DNA of 64,000 nucleotides. Origin: Syncephalastrum monosporum B8922. Its lineage: Eukaryota; Mucoromycota; Mucoromycetes; Mucorales; Syncephalastraceae. Positions 1-11,400 of this stretch are shown piece by piece; the stretch's first letter is position 1, and every line of letters begins with the position of its first letter. The stretch is from positions 1 to 64,000 of the forward strand of contig JNEN01001262.1 of NCBI GenBank assembly GCA_000697355.1, in the 5' to 3' direction. The position numbers were made by a program, and so were the translations under genes. The notes beneath the pieces were generated by a model. That model was given only the letters and a program-made list of their open reading frames with translations. It made no database searches and was not told where the DNA came from.

Positions 1-1632
1 TTAATCTTCTCATGACATGGTGTCGTCATCGATTATCATCTTTGTCTATCCATTGCTTTCGCTTAAAAGGATCTCTATGGGCACTCTGCGAACTAGCACA
101 TCAGCAAGCAACCAGAAGATCTAACGCAAAGTAGATCACTTTTTTACACTCAAAAATAATGAAGGAGAAAGAAAAAAAAAAAACAAAGAGAGAGAGAGAC
201 AGAGAGAGGAGTTTCCGCAGCAAGACTCTCACGTTCACACGTGCAAGCCAGACAGGACCAGGCTGCTGGATCCAAAAGGTTCTATGGACGATAAGAACGG
301 TCTGGATAACTGCGTCCTTTTCTTTATACCTCTTCCACTTCCTCTGTTTTCCTATGGGTTTTTCGCCTTCCTCGCGGGGGGCCCCTTTCCCATACAGTCT
401 GTTCACCACCTCTTTAGGGCATGCCGGACAGTGGGTGCGGGTCTGGCATGTACGTGTGCGTCTTTTGTATGTAAGTATGATGATGTTTGTGAGCCTTGAT
501 GTCTGTGAGTCTTCCTGTTTAGGGCATGCTGGCAGTGGATGCGGGGGCTGGCATGTATGTGTTGCGTGTCTCTTGTAAGTATGGTGGTGTTTGCGACTTC
601 TTGATGTCTGTGAGTCCACCTCTTTAGGGCATGCTGGCAGTGGATGGAGGACTGGCATGTATGTGTTGTCTCTTCGGAAGTGGAATTGAGGTCCAGGCAA
701 GTTAATAAAGTAATAAGGGTGGGGATCCACGGGCTGCGACCTCCACGCGGTGATCCCTGGGTAACGCCAGCGGCAGCCTCTAGTATAGAAACAGTATAGA
801 CAAATGATAATGATCAATGGTAAATAAAACCCTAGACATCTTTTCAGTTGACAGCATGCATGTACAGTACTGTACAGTATGTCAATATAATATAGACAGC
901 ATAGGCTCTAAAGTCTGAGGGAGACAAAGGTCGAAGTACTGAATAAAGGGTCTACAAGAAGGCGCTGCAAAGGAGAAGAAGTCCCACCTTTTCGCCAGTC
1001 ATGACGACACGTATACACGCGCACACTAAACTTCCTTAAGCCAAGTGCCAGCTCAGTTGCGTCTTGCAATCTCTTCTGTCATTATAACAGTCTCCAGTTC
1101 TCATCCTTGATTGCAGTGGCATCCTCATGCGAGTTTAGCATCTGTTTCAAGACTATTCTGAAGATGCACCAAGAGACGCTGCTCGGGATAGCATAAATGT
1201 GCAACAAGTAGCATATGATAATATGCATTCGTTGGTATCGCAAAGAGCTGCTTTTATCACTAAACTCTGAACCCTCAATCCTTATTATATAAGCTCTATA
1301 TTGTGTAATTTCTAATGTATCTTATCAAATCTATGTCGACCGAAGGTCGGCCTGAAGAGTGTACTGATTAGTTTAGTGTATGATTAGTTTAGTGTATCTA
1401 AAAGGGTCTCTTCCGTTACTATGACCGAACAGTATCGCACGCGTAGCACTGCATACTGCAGCTCACATCTACATGGAACCGCTTTATATCTTATCTGATT
1501 GCATCCACCATGTTTGCATGACAGTATAGAGAAAGTACAAAGGAGATGTGCCACTGATATATCCATGCCTACCTAGGTACAGTATATCCTGTGCAAAGCT
1601 GATGTTTATTTTCTGGAAAGCATTCATTACGC
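1..1632 (-). repeat. Left arm of a 1.6 kb inverted repeat
   Basis: Read on the minus strand, this stretch matches 31573-33195 on the plus strand nearly base for base, with scattered substitutions and small indels. In the stretches I compared by eye roughly 93-95% of bases agree. The first bases of the window still match, so the left end of this arm lies outside the window. The inner end is at about 1632, where the match stops after a GCATTCATTACGC string. The arm holds a purine microsatellite near 185-212, three copies of a roughly 100-bp minisatellite (about 415-660), a TACTGTACAGTA palindrome near 870, and an AT-rich half. A 238-codon minus-strand open frame (101-817) crosses the minisatellite; the other arm breaks it, so I do not call it a gene. 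The arm may be a non-autonomous mobile element or a segmental duplication. Confidence 0.85.
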
Positions 1633-2560
1633 AGACGTGCCCAGCAGCGATCCTTGTCTGCTATAAACTTTTTTTACAGGTGGGCCACTCTACTTTTGCG
1701 GTCGGATATCTGCCCCACGCCCAATGGTTAAGTGCTTGCGGTTGATTATGTGAAACTGAGACTCGATAATGCATTCTGTTGCACAGCCCAGGATGAGGCA
1801 GTGGCCAACAACACCCCCCTAACGTGTATGAACGACCTGGGCCCCGGTCGCTTAGATATGTAAAAGAAGCAAAGTGTAGTTTACGAACATTGATTTCGTT
1901 ACGAAATCTCGTAGGCTAGTAACGTAGCTTATCATGAAGCACTTATTTGTTGTGAGTCAAAGCTTACGTGAACGAAGACATGTCGTGTGTGCAAACCATT
2001 GATATAGATATCATCGACAGCTGAGTTTACTCATATTATGGGGACACGAGAAGCGTCGGCGAAGTAGCATTGTGAAGCAGCGTTTACCTGGGCTTTATCT
2101 GCTTTTGGCGCTCATGCCGAGTAGTGTTTAATAGTCATTATGTTAGTAGACAAGTGGCTTTACTTTAAGCGTTATTTCTCAGTAATATTTAGTGCTGCTT
2201 CTTATATGAATACGGTACACTTTTCCTTCTACCCTTCCGGTCTGCAAAAAATGCCTTGGCTCATATGTTGGCCATCATCCAGCCAGCGCTATAAAATTGT
2301 TTTCACGTACCAGAAGCCAAACCGTGCGTCACTCAAAAGACATATAGAAATGAGCTAATCTCTGACAGTTTCCTTTTCTTGCTTGCAATCCTGCAATATC
2401 TACTACGACCCGTGGGCGGATCATCATGCTACAGTATCTTCACAGTTAGGCAGTTTGTGTGCTTGGATTGAAGAACAGCTCCCAAATTTGGTGATGCATT
2501 GATTTTGATTGGGAAGCGTGGCTTCGCCTTCGTGATTTTTCTCACTGTTTCCTTTTTGAC
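1633..2560. other. Intergenic spacer upstream of PDCD2
   Basis: About 0.9 kb between the repeat arm and the PDCD2 start. I see only short, unconvincing open frames and AT-rich sequence, with no tRNA, no known repeat and no conserved coding. The last 150 bases presumably hold the PDCD2 promoter. Confidence 0.5.
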
Positions 2561-3874
2561 ATGGCACACCATCAAGCTCATGTGACCGATGTCAACAGCG
2601 ATGTGTCTGATCTCGATCAAAAAGAGCTGAGTGAAGCGTTGGCTATCGATAAATGGGCCCCGCAGCTCGGCTACTGCGAGGATCCCGAGGAGCCCTTGAC
2701 GGCAGACACTTTTCCCAGTAAATCCGGTGGCAAGCCCGTACGCCTTCCTACTGTCCATGAAGATGGCTTGAATTTGACCTCACCCGATTTCTTTAGGCGT
2801 GGATGCATCCGGAGCACATCCTCACCGCTGAGCAAGTGACCTGCGGCAATTGCGAGAAGCCCATGACGCTCTTGGTCCAGGTGAGTCAAGGCCTACGTGT
2901 AGAAAACCCAGTAACTCACACGACCCACAAAGCTGTTTACGCCCGAGGACGAACCCGAAGAAGCATTCAACCGCACCGTGTATGTGTTTTGCTGCAAGAA
3001 CGGAGGCTGCGTCAAGGATAATTGGCAAAAGTGCTTCAAAGTCTTCCGAAGTCAGTTACCACGCGACAACCCTTACTACCCGCCGCCGGAAGACGACGAC
3101 GCCTCGGACGACGACGTCGCCATTGATTTTAAGCCCAAGACGTTCGAGAAACCGACGGAATGTGTCATTTGTGGTTTGGCCGGGACCAAAAAGTGCGGCC
3201 GCTGCCAGGCGGTGCATTACTGCTCGCGCGAGCATCAAATGGTGGACTGGAACATGTGTCGGCACAAGGAATTCTGCAACGCGCCCGAGCCGGACACGGC
3301 CTTGATTGAGAAGTTGCGGAGGACGCGCGTGTTTGATGAGAAGGAGATTGTCAGTGAGCCGGAGGGTAAGGGCGAGGACGGTGAAGAGGAAGAGGCCCAG
3401 GCCAAACAGAGCGGTGGCCCGCCTTCGTCGCAGACCAATGCGCTTGCGCTGCGTGGGGACGAAGCCTACGAGAACTCAGAAGTGGACGTGGACCAGCAGT
3501 TCTTGAAGTTCCAGCTCCGGATAGGGCTCTATCCCGACCAGGTCTTGCGTTACGAACGCGTGGAGTATGATATCCCGGACCGTGAACCGCTGTGGGTCCA
3601 AGCCGGCCAGAAGCCCAGTGTGGTGCCTCAATGCGACCGGTGCGGCGGCCCGCGCACGTTTGAATTCCAGATCCTGTCGACGCTTCTCAACTTCTTGGGT
3701 GTATCACACGTCGCAGTGGATTCTCTGGACTGGGGCGCGCTGTATGTGTACACTTGCAAGCACAACTGCCCGATTGGCGATGACGTGTTTGCGCCCGAGT
3801 TCCTGTGGAAACAGGACTTTTCGACGGACGGCATGGATCTCAAGAATCCCATCAAGCAGCAAGACTTTTTGTAG
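2561..3874 (+). CDS. TSR4: PDCD2/Tsr4-family protein with MYND finger
   Basis: Three exons: 2561-2737, 2797-2880 and 2933-3874, giving 400 residues. Both introns are GT-AG (59 and 52 nt) and join in phase. The N-terminal half holds the PDCD2 signatures: a CGNC knuckle followed by a second CC...C cluster (VFCCKNGGCV) in the first exons. A MYND zinc finger follows at about residues 164-201, with paired CxxC motifs and a terminal HxxxC. An acidic linker leads to the PDCD2_C domain (about 275-390), with its own CDRCGG and YTCKHNC cysteines. Members of this family act as dedicated chaperones for ribosomal protein uS5 and are needed for 40S assembly; the fungal orthologue is Tsr4. The assignment rests on the full domain order and near-family length. 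Translation could also start at an earlier ATG outside this exon, but none is in frame. Confidence 0.93.
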
Positions 3875-4229
3875 ATGACACCTAGTAGCAGTAGCAGTAA
3901 TATTCATTCATCGCATCACACATATTTCCTTCCTCCCCTTCACTTTCCATATATATAAATGCATGTTGGAACCTTCGTTGAATGCCTCCATAAAACTGGG
4001 GCCCGCTTACGATGGGATGTGTCCAGGCACGGCATCTACTTATCGATGGCACAAGACACACGAGCATGAGCTCTGCTTTAATACATGCAAGCAAGGATAT
4101 GATAAGGAAGGTATTTACATTCAGGAAGTAGGGGGTATAAAGTTACATAGAGCAAGACAGGACAAAACGAGGTAATGATAGGTATCCAAGGAGGATGCTG
4201 ATGAAACGAGGTACTCCAGGAAAGGTCAA
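3875..4229. other. Shared 3' region of PDCD2 and APC11
   Basis: 355 bases between two convergent genes. The stretch is UTR-like, with a TATATATAAA string near 3950 and no credible coding sequence. Confidence 0.5.
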
Positions 4230-4496
4230 CTACGTGGGTGCAGCAGCCGTCTGCCAAGGTTTGCGGTCCATGGGGCAGATCTCGCGGCTGTTTGAGCTAC
4301 CGAGCCACTTCATGAGGCAGTGCAGGTGGAAGACATGCCGGCATTCACCCCAAATAAGAGGACACTCGTCTCCAGGAATCGTGCACTCAGGGCAACACGC
4401 ATCGTACGCATTGTGACAGATACCGCAGACATCCGCACTCTCCACGTCCCAGCTCCAAAAGGCTGCCATCGTCCAGGACTTTAAATGGACCTTCAT
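4230..4496 (-). CDS. APC11: Anaphase-promoting complex RING subunit Apc11
   Basis: A single exon of 88 residues from ATG at 4496. The start is set by the family's conserved MKV opening; an upstream in-frame TTG adds only five residues. The N-terminal block (IKSW-type motif followed by WSWD) and the RING-H2 finger are diagnostic. The finger runs CGIC, then CCPxC, CPLIWGxCxHxFHxHC and CPMDR, the expanded zinc pattern typical of Apc11. The product is the catalytic RING of the APC/C ubiquitin ligase. With the cullin Apc2 it transfers ubiquitin to cyclins and securin in mitosis. Length and motif spacing match the family. It is divergent from the kinesin-5 gene, with 144 bp between the two start codons. 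Confidence 0.96.
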   Translation of the reverse strand: MKVHLKSWTMAAFWSWDVESADVCGICHNAYDACCPECTIPGDECPLIWGECRHVFHLHCLMKWLGSSNSREICPMDRKPWQTAAAPT

Positions 4497-4640
4497 CGCG
4501 ATAGAAAACAAAACGCGTTCTGATATTCAGTAAAAGAGGGAAGCGCGTTTCCTTTTTTTTTTTTTTTATAAGTAACGTGACTCGATTTGGAAATGGTGCT
4601 TCTTTTACTTTTTATTACCGTATTTTATCGCTATCACTGT
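4497..4640. promoter_or_regulatory. Compact bidirectional promoter, APC11 / kinesin-5
   Basis: Only 144 bases separate the two divergent start codons. They include an uninterrupted T tract (about 4551-4567) followed by ATAAGTAACG. Poly(dA:dT) tracts exclude nucleosomes in fungal promoters, so one shared open region probably serves both genes. This is inferred from layout and composition only. Confidence 0.5.
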
Positions 4641-6842
4641 ATGCCGAAAAGTAGCAACGCCAGCTACCACACCGCGACTAGCCAGCGCTCTTCTTCAGCT
4701 GCCTCGTCAGACCGCATGAGCAAGAAACCTGTGAAGCGCGAAGGAAGCCAAATCCGTGTTGTCATTCGCTGCAGGTAAAGCCGCCCCTCTATTTATTGGT
4801 GGAGCTCATCATGACCTCCTCCGTGTTTCTGTTCCAGGGGAAACGAGAAGGCTGTAGGCCTGGAAACTGTCATTGAGCCATCGGGTGCTGCACCCGATCG
4901 CCAGCTGCTCCTGAAGACCAATAATAAGCAGTACCTCTTCGATCGCGTATTCGACCCCACCGCATCGCAGCAGATCGTGTACGACACCACCATAAAACCC
5001 TTCCTTGACGATGTGCTCCAGGGGTACGACCCACCCGCTCTTCTGCGTTGAAGCCTTCTTCTGATGAAAAACACCTTAGATTCAACTGTACGATATTCGC
5101 CTATGGGCAAACGGGCACAGGCAAAACGTAAGCCTTCGACGGAGTGAATATGCATGCATGAATACTAACTGAAGCGTATAAATTTCAGATATACCATGGA
5201 AGGCGACTTGTCAGAGATCGATGGCCATTATACCCCGCGGGCGGGCGTCCTGCCCCGTCTGATCAACGAGCTCTTTGCCAAGCTCCAAGGCGTCGAACAC
5301 TCTGTCAAACTCTCCATGCTCGAACTCTACAATGAAGAATTGCGCGACCTCCTCCACAACAGCTCAGAACCGCTCAAAATTTTCGAAGACAAGTCAGGCT
5401 TGGGCGTCACCGTCCACGGTCTCCAGGACACGTATGTGCCGGACGCGAAGGAGGGCCTGAGACTGCTTCAGAAGGGCAGCAAGCATCGCACGAGCGCCGC
5501 CACCAAGTGCAATGACAAGTCCAGTCGCTCGCATTGCATCTGCACATTGACTGTCCAGGTGCGCGAACCCTCCCCCACAGGCGGCGAGGATGCGATCCGG
5601 ACCGGCAAAATCAACCTGGTCGATCTGGCAGGATCCGAGAACATCAACCGATCGGGGGCAGAGCAGGCTCGCGCACGCGAAGCCGGTGTCATCAATCAAA
5701 GTCTGCTCGCCCTCGGCCGTGTCATCAATCACCTGGTCGACAAATCCCCGCATATCCCGTACCGTGAAAGCAAGCTGACGCGCCTCCTCAAAGACTCGCT
5801 CGGGGGCCGGACACGGACCTGTATCATTGCTACCATCTCCACCGAGCCGTCGCACTCGGACGAAATCGCCAATACCCTCGACTACGCCAGCCGTGCGAAG
5901 AATATCCGAAATCGACCCGAAGCAAACCAAAAGATAAATCGCAATGTCCATATTGCGGATCTCGAGCTGATGCTGGAGCAATACAAGTCGGATCTTCGGG
6001 TAAGAGAACGATGGGAGATCGAGGGTATTTCAGGAATTCACCACATATACGCATGTATATATCTATGGTTTATCAGGCAACACGGGAAAAGAATGGCATC
6101 TACTTGTCTGAAAAGTCGCATGAAGCCATGACCAGGGAGATGCAGACGCAGAAGGAAGAAAACAAACGGTTACAAGACGAATTGGAAGTGAGCACGAGCT
6201 TACTGCGCAGCAAAGACGAAGAACAGAAGCGGATGGCGGAGCGCATCCGGACCCTATCGGAGCAGATGCGCGAACGTCTGAAGGAGTTCAGCATAGCTGT
6301 GACGTGGAAAGAGGGTGAAGGGCTTGAAGGGAGCGTCAACGCGCTGCAGCAGGGCCTGTCTGCGCTTCACACGTTTGCAAGCGACGGCATCAAGAAGCGG
6401 AAACGCCTGCAAGACGAATGTTCCCGGATGGAGGAATCGCTGCAGAAAGAGGTATTTGATATATATTTAATATGTATATTGGCGATGTTACTCATCAAGT
6501 CAACAGCAACGGCGCTCGGTACGGCGAGAACAAACGATTAGCGAGTTCTTGAAGCGGGAAAAGGCCAAACAAGTGGAAGAGTTCAAGGCCAGGACAGAAC
6601 TGCACCAACAGTTGCATCAAGATGCGCTTCAGCGACTCGACCAGATGATAGTACCGCCGCTTACGGTCGCCAAAGATACCAATGAAGCTCTCCCACTTCA
6701 GACGAAGCCTGCCGATCCAAGCAAACTCCCGATCAAGACGACGGCTGATCCGCTCGCACCACCCCCGCCACCGCCGCCACCCACATCGCGTAAGATTCCT
6801 GTCTTGCGTCGTAGTGGTCCTTTTAAACCGATCTCCCGATAA
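4641..6842 (+). CDS. bimC: Kinesin-5 (BimC/Cut7/Eg5) motor, short tail
   Basis: Six exons (4641-4774, 4838-5023, 5080-5127, 5189-5999, 6077-6451, 6507-6842) join in phase to 629 residues. The motor domain spans about residues 36-385. It has the P-loop GQTGTGKT (116-123), switch I NDKSSRSH (about 231-238) and switch II DLAGSE (about 268-273). The neck reads ATREKNGIYLSE, a kinesin-5 hallmark, and a coiled coil follows. Kinesin-5 forms bipolar tetramers that slide antiparallel spindle microtubules. The protein is short: family members are usually around 1000 residues, and here the assembly (BASS) domain and BimC box are missing. The predicted protein ends after a proline run and a basic segment. 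I chose ATG 4641, because the upstream in-frame ATG at 4593 would add a hydrophobic stretch foreign to kinesins. Confidence 0.88.
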
Positions 6843-8456
6843 ATATTTACAGTGCTTTCGCAATGCCATTGCTCCTCCTACCATTTTTAGTATGACGTTT
6901 TGGATCTGTGTATGAAGATGGCCAAGGCGCCCTCGAATATTGGAGAAGGTGCCACTCCGATGGATACGGGCAAAGACCTGAAAGAGACAGTGGATGCACT
7001 GATGACGCTAGATCAGCATGAATCTGCGTTAAAAAAAAAGAGCTCAAGTAGCCCCTGAATAAATAATATCAAGGTGGGCCGCATAAACGCGTGCGAGGAA
7101 GTGTGGGAATCTTATTATAGCAGCCCACTCCTATAAAAATAGTGAAACAATTGTAAATGAGAACAGAATGCAGCAAAGAATGGCTTGCTGTTGCTCTCAC
7201 GAAGGTGCCATCTTCGCAGTTTTGGATAAAAGACCAGAATCTCGAAATAGGTTCCAGCTGATTCCGATCCTCTGGCTGCACGGTCGGTTGCGGGTAGCAT
7301 CAACATTGAACCCTGTGCAACCAAGTTCGGTCATCTTGCTGGTACTATTAAGTTACCGCCGCATGGATTGACTGGAAACCTTAGTGTTAATCCTGTCGTT
7401 CAAGCATTTCTTGTCGACCAAGAATACTAAGCACTAGACGCTGATAAGCGTGTCATAATGAATGAAGGCCGGTGTGTGACATGTAACCATCGATTCGCAT
7501 GTATGTTTGCGCTCGCTGGTCTTGTCTTGACCAAGACGGGCCATGGAATGATACAGTGACTCTTGGTGAACTCGGTTGAGGTGTTTTGGCTGTAAATATC
7601 TCGTGGATGTATATGCTAAACGATACCGCACACCAAGATCATAGTCGCACTCTACCTGCATCCCACGCCAATTGAAACCTTGTTCGATAAACTGCAGACA
7701 TGGTTGACGCATACTAGGTTAGTTACACGGAACCGGACCCGGAGGGCCTCCTTCCCACCCGGAGGGCCTATCGAAGGATGCAGCGAAGCGTTCACGATAA
7801 TCATATACGTATTCATATTGTTTTCCTCGCCTCGCCTCGCCCTTCTCTTATCTCACCGTCTCCTCGCTTGCTTTTCGTGTCGCTCTCCCTTGAGACGTCG
7901 CACATACTGTATATACGCCACTTGTCCATTGTCTGAGAAACCTTATCCCCTTCCTACGATCACGTCAGATGAGCTTGTCTTTGTGTTCATGTGATAGACG
8001 GTGACAAAAGGTGTCAAGTGGGGTCATGCGATGGGGTGGGCAGGATGCGCCGCACTCTTTACGGCGCCTGAGCAAGGAGTAGGTGACCTTTATCTTACGG
8101 AAGGTAGGGAAGAGTAAGAGTGTGCAGATAGGTTCCTGACAAGAAGGAAGTGACAGCATGGAATGGATAAGGTTCGACCGGAGGCTCAAAAGGGGCACAG
8201 ACGTGAGTTGTTTGTCTGCGCCTCACCTTTCCAGGCTGGATTGCCGAGAAGCGAAACAGAGAAGGGCTGAGTATAATTCATCATCATCACCATAATAATA
8301 ATAATCATCTCTTCCTCTTCTTCTCTTTTCCTCTTTTCCTCGTTTCCCACCTAATTTTTTTTTTTTTTTTTTCATTTTCATTTTTTTTTCCAATTTCGAT
8401 TTCTTCTCCCCACCTCTTCCTCTCGTATTTCTCCATTTTCTGCGCACCTGTGCAAC
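6843..8456. other. Intergenic region with one orphan exon-like block
   Basis: 1.6 kb between the kinesin-5 stop and the kinesin-3 start. A coding-like block at 6891-7059 is listed separately. The remainder (7060-8456) has only short frames. A long T tract and pyrimidine-rich stretches (8290-8400) lie just before the kinesin-3 start and look like promoter and 5' leader. Confidence 0.5.
6891..7059 (+). other. Orphan exon-like block, possible kinesin-5 tail
   Basis: After a canonical acceptor (CCATTTTTAG ending at 6890) one frame stays open for 55 codons to a TGA. It reads like protein: acidic and lysine-rich, including MAKAPSNIGEGATP and a KKKSSSSP end. No donor in the preceding kinesin exon joins it in phase: the strong GTAAGA at about 6790 leads straight into a stop. 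It may be a tail exon stranded by mutation, an alternative exon, or UTR that is open by chance. Confidence 0.3.
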
Positions 8457-11400
8457 ATGACCGGCGCCGGCAACATTAAAGTCGTCGTGCGATGCCGGCC
8501 GTTGAATGCTCGGGGTGAGTGGTAGCACGCGTCTCTCTCGTTTCTTTGGGGTTTTCTTGTTCCTGAATACGCGATCCCTGACATGTGTAAAATTAGAGCT
8601 CGCCCGCGGAGCAACGAACCTCATCCGAATGGAGGGCAACCAGACGATCCTGACCCGAGGCAAAGATGTCAAGGCCTACACGTTTGACAAGTCGTATTGG
8701 TCGGCCGACCGCAACGACCCTCATTATGCAGATCAAGAGACGGTCTATCTCGACCTCGGCAGAGACCTGCTCGACCATGCCTTTGATGGCTACAACTGCT
8801 GTATCTTTGCTTGTAAGTGCAGAGGTCTACCATCCAAGTCTTGATACTTACCAACATGTATTTAGATGGCCAGACCGGATCGGGCAAGTCATATTCGATG
8901 GTAAGGCACACGTAAAAAAAAAAGCGGCATCGGATCGGAACCAGGCGGACTTAACTCTGTGTTGCAGATGGGGTACGAGGACAAGGGCATCATCCCGCGC
9001 ACCTGTTCCGAACTGTTCGACCGTGTCACAGCACAAGCGGCCAACACCCAGTTCCAAGTCGAAGTGTCCTATATCGAGATCTACAACGAAAAAGTCAGAG
9101 ACCTGCTCAACCCCAAAAACAAGGGCAACCTCAAGGTCAGAGAGCACCCGAGCCTCGGTCCTTACGTCGAGGATCTGTCGCGCCTCGTCGTGCACTCCTA
9201 CGATGACATTGACCACTTGATGAACGAGGGAAACAAGGCACGTACCGTCGCAGCCACCAACATGAACGAGACGTCCTCGCGCTCGCATGCCGTCTTCACC
9301 ATTTTCTTGACCCAAAAGCCTGTCGATGCCGACAAGGACACCCCTGGCAAGGTCGCACGCATCAGTCTAGTCGATCTTGCCGGTAGTGAACGTGCCAATG
9401 GCACGGGTGCAACAGGCGCACGTCTCAAGGAAGGCGCCAACATCAATCGATCGCTCACGACCCTCGGCAAAGTCATTGCTGCCCTTGCCAAGCAGTCCGA
9501 GCACGGCGATAAACGCCAGAGCCATGGCAAGAAGACCAAAGCCGATGCATTTATTCCCTACCGCGACTCGGTAAGTAGACTAAGCGCTCCACACGCCTTG
9601 ATACTTACCCATAGCGCCACAGACCTTGACCTGGCTACTCAAAGATTCTTTGGGTGGTAATTCGAAAACGGCCATGATTGCTGCCATCTCGCCTGCCGAC
9701 TACGACGAAACCCTGAGCACCCTCCGCTATGCCGACCAGGCCAAGAAGATCAAGAACAATGCAGTCGTGAACGAGGACGCGAATGCTAAACTAATCCGTG
9801 AGCTCAAGGAAGAGCTCCAGTCATTGCGCGATACACTGATGGTGTATGCACCCGAGGACGTTGTCGAAAAGATCACCACTGCCACCGCGAACGGCAACCA
9901 CAAGAGTGGCACACCACCCCCCGTAGCACGCAAAGAAATTACGTACAAGGACGCGCAGGGCCAAGTGCAGCGCCTCACCCGCGAAGAAATGGTGGAGCAG
10001 CTCCAGTCCTCGGAGAAACTACTCGAGGACTTGAACCAGACGTGGGAGCAAAAGATGCAGAAAACAGAAGCGATTCATACCGAGCGCGAAAAGGCGCTCG
10101 AGGAGCTCGGCGTGATGGTCGAAAAGGACAACATGGGCGTCTATACGCCGCGCAACGTGCCGCACCTGGTCAACCTCAGCGAAGACCCGCTCATGTCAGA
10201 ATGCCTGGTGTATCAGATCAAGCCTGGCACCACCACGGTGGGCCGCCCCGACAGCCAGGCCGAGCACGTCATCCGGCTCTCGGGCACACACATCTACGAT
10301 GGCCACTGCTCGTTCGTGAACGAGAACAATATCGTCACCATCTATCCCGGCGCGCCGGAGGCCGTGATGCTCGTGAACGGCATGCGCATCACCGAGCCAA
10401 AACGGCTGCGCAGTGGCTTCCGCATCATCCTGGGTGACTATCACATCTTTCGGTTCAATCACCCGGACGAAGTGCGCAAAGAACGTGAGCGCACAAGCAG
10501 CCTGGTCGAGCAGCAGCAGCAGCAGCAACTGATACGACCCGACTCGCCCGCATCGTCCGGCGAAGACGCCGGCGTGGTCGACTGGACATTTGCGCGCCGG
10601 GAGGCCGTGCTCAACCACTACCAGGAAAACGATCTGAGCGATTTGACGGATGAAGACCTCGAAAAGCTGTACGACGGAATTGCCAAGCTGCGCCTGAGCC
10701 GAGGCAGCCATAAGCGCAGATCCGGCTTTGTGGATGACGACGCAGCGTCTTCGACCTCCTCGTACCGTATCGGCTCCATGTCGACTTTGCCCACGACCGA
10801 AGAAGACGTGCTTTCGATCGATACGACCTCGGCGGACGAGCTGTTGCGCCAGGCGCGTGAGGAGATGGCGATGCAGCTCGAGTTGCAAAAGAAAGAGTAC
10901 GAGGAGAAAATTCGCAACAGCAGCAGTACCCAGGAGCTGCAGCGCATGCTGGAGGAGCAACGCCAAAAATATGAGAGCAAGATCCAGCGCATCTCGGTGC
11001 ACCTCCCGCCTGGTTCGAACGCGCTCTATTCGCCTCTGATCATTGATGACGAGCGCAGCTGGGTGGCGCGGCGCGTGCTGGCGCACTGGCGGCGGGGGCG
11101 CTATGTCGCGATGGCCGAGGCCGTGCTCGTGAACGCCATCACGCTCAAGGAAGCCAACGTGATTGCCAAGGAGCTCAAGAAGAACGTGGTGTACCAATTT
11201 GTGATCGCCGACCACGACCACACGAGCGCGTCCTTTTGGGAATCCCGCTCTGTCCTAGAACGGGCCAAAGAAGAAGAGACCTCGCCGGTGCCGCTCCCGA
11301 CCGTAGCGGTCCTGGTCGTGGACAAGCAACACCAAGTACTGTACACCTGGTCCTTGGCCAAACTCCAGGAGCGGCTGCAGCAGATGCGCAGCCTCTACGA

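Noticed and set aside
101..817. A 238-codon minus-strand open frame in the left repeat arm
   Set aside because: It reads through a minisatellite and a purine microsatellite. The other arm carries stops and frame changes, so it is not conserved as protein.
1384..1566. A 60-codon frame kept open in both repeat arms (also 31639-31830)
   Set aside because: The arms are so similar that an open frame would persist by chance. The residue changes are not conservative, and nothing similar is known to me.
4593..4640. Earlier kinesin-5 start at ATG 4593
   Set aside because: It would add a hydrophobic helix not found in kinesins and overlap the compact promoter.
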